A stretch of DNA of 50,406 bases from Tritrichomonas foetus (lineage: Eukaryota; Parabasalia; Tritrichomonadida; Tritrichomonadidae), in assembly GCA_001839685.1 (NCBI GenBank), contig MLAK01000892.1, forward strand, positions 1 through 50,406, given 5' to 3'. Of the stretch, positions 48,273 through 50,406 are shown one piece after another. How positions within the stretch are numbered: the stretch's first letter is position 1; each line of letters starts with the position of its first letter. The translations under genes were made by a program, and so were the position numbers. The notes beneath the pieces are model-generated. The model did not search any database. It was not told the DNA's origin and saw nothing but the letters and a program-made list of their open reading frames with translations.

Positions 48273-49122
48273 TTAAATCAAATCTAGCACAAAAATTTTT
48301 GTTTTCAAATTTGATTATTTTGTATAACCTTTTTTGAATGCTTTCCGATCTTATTTCTAATGAAAATATTGAGAGAACCGACCTTTTTTTTTCATATGAA
48401 CTTTTATAAGATCTTTCAGAAAATTACACAATACTATTGAATATGTTTCCAAATGCTCTTTTTTGAATATATTGATAATATATTCTATTCAATTTTTAAA
48501 AGTCTATTTGTTTCATTCATATCGTATTTACAAATATAAAGTTATTCCCTGAGAAATGAATGAACCCATATAGTTTTGAGGACATATCGATTGTTTTTCA
48601 TATCATAAAGGTGAAAAAACACGTATAATTCTACAACTGCTCATATTTTTCTCGAATATCAGCTTCAACAGTAAGTTTATCTTTATCACGCATTTTACAC
48701 AGATGAATTCTTGCATGAAGATAAATAATCATTTTTTACAAGCCATGGATTATTTTTCAACCAGATGTTTTGTTCCGAAGATTTTGATAACCAACACAAA
48801 ATTCAATGAGTAAAGTCGATTTTTTTGTGAAATTAGTATTTGTTGTGGAATTGATATTTTGTTTGAAAAAATTTTTTCAATGAATAGAACAAAAAACCGA
48901 TTCAAAAAAATTACATTGTTTTTGGAACTTCTGAGAATATTTTCGCTGATAAGAAAGATATTACCCTATTAAATAATTTTATTTGTTATTTCATAGTGTT
49001 TTTTAAATTAATTCATATCGTAATTTTCGATAATTCGGATTTTATATAAAGATAAATGACTTTTTAGAAAAATTGGAATCATCGTTTTGTGGTAGATTTT
49101 TTAAACGAATTTTTCCGTTCAA

Positions 49123-49148
49123 ATTGAATTTTTTATAAAAAATTCAAT
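49123..49148. repeat. Perfect 26-bp palindrome
   Basis: ATTGAATTTTTTA is followed directly by its reverse complement. It is AT-only apart from one G/C pair per arm, so chance is possible in such DNA. Confidence 0.8.
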
Positions 49149-50218
49149 ATCTCAAATATTTTGGGATATTTTGAGAAAAATCGATACAAATTGTGATATT
49201 CATAATTGAAATTTTGAGTATCCAATACATTCAAAATCATTGTCAATCCACATTTTCTTCGATATCATCTTATCAACCAAAAAATTAAATAGCTGTGTGA
49301 TTTATTATCTATCCATCTTAACATATGAATTGTCTTTCCCACTTTTTGGTTGGTCACAAATATTCAAAATCGTCGCGAGTTCAAAGGAATATAAATAATT
49401 CTTAACAATTCTCTTTTCTGTGAATAATTCTAATATCATAGAAATTATTCCAAATCAAACAATGAAATTCAAATGAAATGTAGATTTTTTTTGTGTATAT
49501 TATAATATTTTGAAAGTGGCTATTCCAATAATTTTAAAATATTATTTAATTTTTTGAAATAATTTGTGAATCATTATTTTCACAATGGTGGGAAATTACT
49601 TTCAAAAAGATAATCATCTTCCCAATTTGAATGAGTTATGATATGTTCAAGTGATCTGATAACGAGCCCTTTGTAAAGCTATTGCGAAACTATAGAATTC
49701 CTCCAAAATATCCTTTGATGGTTTTAGTGCAGAAAAATACGAATAGAAATTGATAAATGATTTTTTATATCAATTTTCGAATATGACTGATCTCTATTGT
49801 ATTTTTCCGATATCTTATAAAGAAATGAGCTTTAATGTGAATTATCTCATTGAAGATTCAAAATGCAATCATATTATGAATTTATCGTTAATTGCTAAAT
49901 TGTGTAGAATTGTATTTTTGTTTGTCAACTATTAGTTTTGGAAAAACCAACTTGATAATCAAAGTATCAATTCTTTATATTGTTTAAAAAAAATAATATT
50001 TTTATATTTTGAAGTCTTTGCAGATTTTCGATAATTTCTTATTACTTTATCTAAATCAAACTATTTTTATGTGGTATCTAACATGAAAACAATTGAAAAT
50101 ATCATTCTTTCTCAACATCATTCAAATTCTCGTTAATTTTTATTATATTGATTAACTAATAGTGTTGTTGACCGGTCATTTTCATGTAAAGTTTACAATT
50201 TTTTTCATGATTTTTTCC

Positions 50219-50247
50219 TTTTTTCCTTTTCCGGGAAAAGGAAAAAA
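50219..50247. repeat. 14-bp inverted repeat around a single G (hairpin)
   Basis: TTTTTTCCTTTTCC and GGAAAAGGAAAAAA flank a central G at 50233. The purine/pyrimidine strand asymmetry switches exactly at the centre. It could form a cruciform or hairpin, or be a dyad binding site. Confidence 0.8.
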
Positions 50248-50406
50248 ATGAAATTTTTCACGATTTAGAAAAAAATGACTATTAATTTTGTTTACGACGA
50301 CATGCTAAATAAACCTACTTTCAGTGTATAATTATGGTTCGAAGATTCGTTTTTGTTCAATATTATAATTAAGCCTTTATTTGGCCAGAATTTCAGAATT
50401 TGAGGA

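Larger units (their letters stand above)
48273..50406. other. 2.1-kb terminal region without a supported gene
   Basis: Very AT-rich sequence upstream of the CK1 gene, running to the window edge. A small open frame at 49783-49935 has an ATG but only 50 codons and no recognisable content. Two palindromes are listed separately. It may include the promoter of a gene beyond the window. Confidence 0.5.

Noticed and set aside
49750..49935. 61-codon frame near the right end
   Set aside because: Its start is TTG; from the first ATG only 50 codons remain. It could be a gene remnant but nothing supports it.
1..50406. Spliceosomal introns of the trichomonad type (GTAYGT to ACTAACACACAG)
   Set aside because: No ACTAACACACAG-like 3' element was found by eye and all recognised genes have uninterrupted frames.

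Overview
The window looks like a piece of a parabasalid (trichomonad) nuclear genome, most likely Tritrichomonas. This is inferred from several signs. The DNA is very AT-rich. I see 28 protein genes and none shows an intron. Intergenic spaces are short and AT-rich, and TAA, TAG and TGA all act as stops. In 12 of the 28 genes the stop codon itself forms a TAAA, the trichomonad polyadenylation signal. Many start codons have TCA-type initiator-like or CCTTT-type elements a few bases upstream. Gene content also fits: TKL, CK1, CDK and DYRK kinases, a Myb protein, DHHC transferases, a free-standing F5/8C-type protein and a TK1-type thymidine kinase. Species assignment is not proven by the sequence.

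Layout. 1-13.6 kb: a 5'-truncated giant coiled-coil protein with nine copies of a Cys-containing motif, a TM2-domain membrane protein, an ARM-like protein, an RNase D-like exonuclease fused to four C2H2 fingers, an unidentified 601-residue protein, an importin-beta-type protein and a DHHC palmitoyltransferase. 14-17.7 kb: a small unknown protein, a Siw14/Oca-type pseudophosphatase and an internally duplicated thymidine kinase. 18-25 kb: a CDK7-like kinase divergent from coatomer gamma, a GRIP golgin and a Myb protein. 26-33 kb: a Yak1/DYRK-like kinase, a TKL kinase with a long helical tail, ribosomal protein uL24 and a second DHHC enzyme. 33.2-33.7 kb: a 25-unit, 21-bp minisatellite containing ambiguous bases. 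33.8-41.6 kb: Rer1, a PP2C phosphatase, ribosomal protein eL6, a PPP-family pseudophosphatase, an SPRK-tailed coiled-coil protein, a PIG-S-like protein and a small coiled-coil protein. 42.9-48.3 kb: a ubiquitin-like-domain protein, tRNA-Arg(ACG), an F5/8C-type protein and a CK1/TTBK-like kinase with a large insert and a CaaX tail. The last 2.1 kb holds no convincing gene.

Genes are separate transcription units in mixed orientation, with no operons. Two themes recur. One is secretory-pathway function (coatomer gamma, Rer1, GRIP golgin, DHHC enzymes, a possible GPI transamidase subunit). The other is phosphorylation signalling, with four kinases that keep the core catalytic motifs, one active-looking PP2C and two phosphatase folds that have lost catalytic residues. 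I see no complete mobile element, CRISPR array or rRNA. The strongest candidates for novelty are the nine-cysteine coiled-coil protein, the double thymidine kinase, the two pseudophosphatases and the CK1 kinase with its insert and CaaX end.
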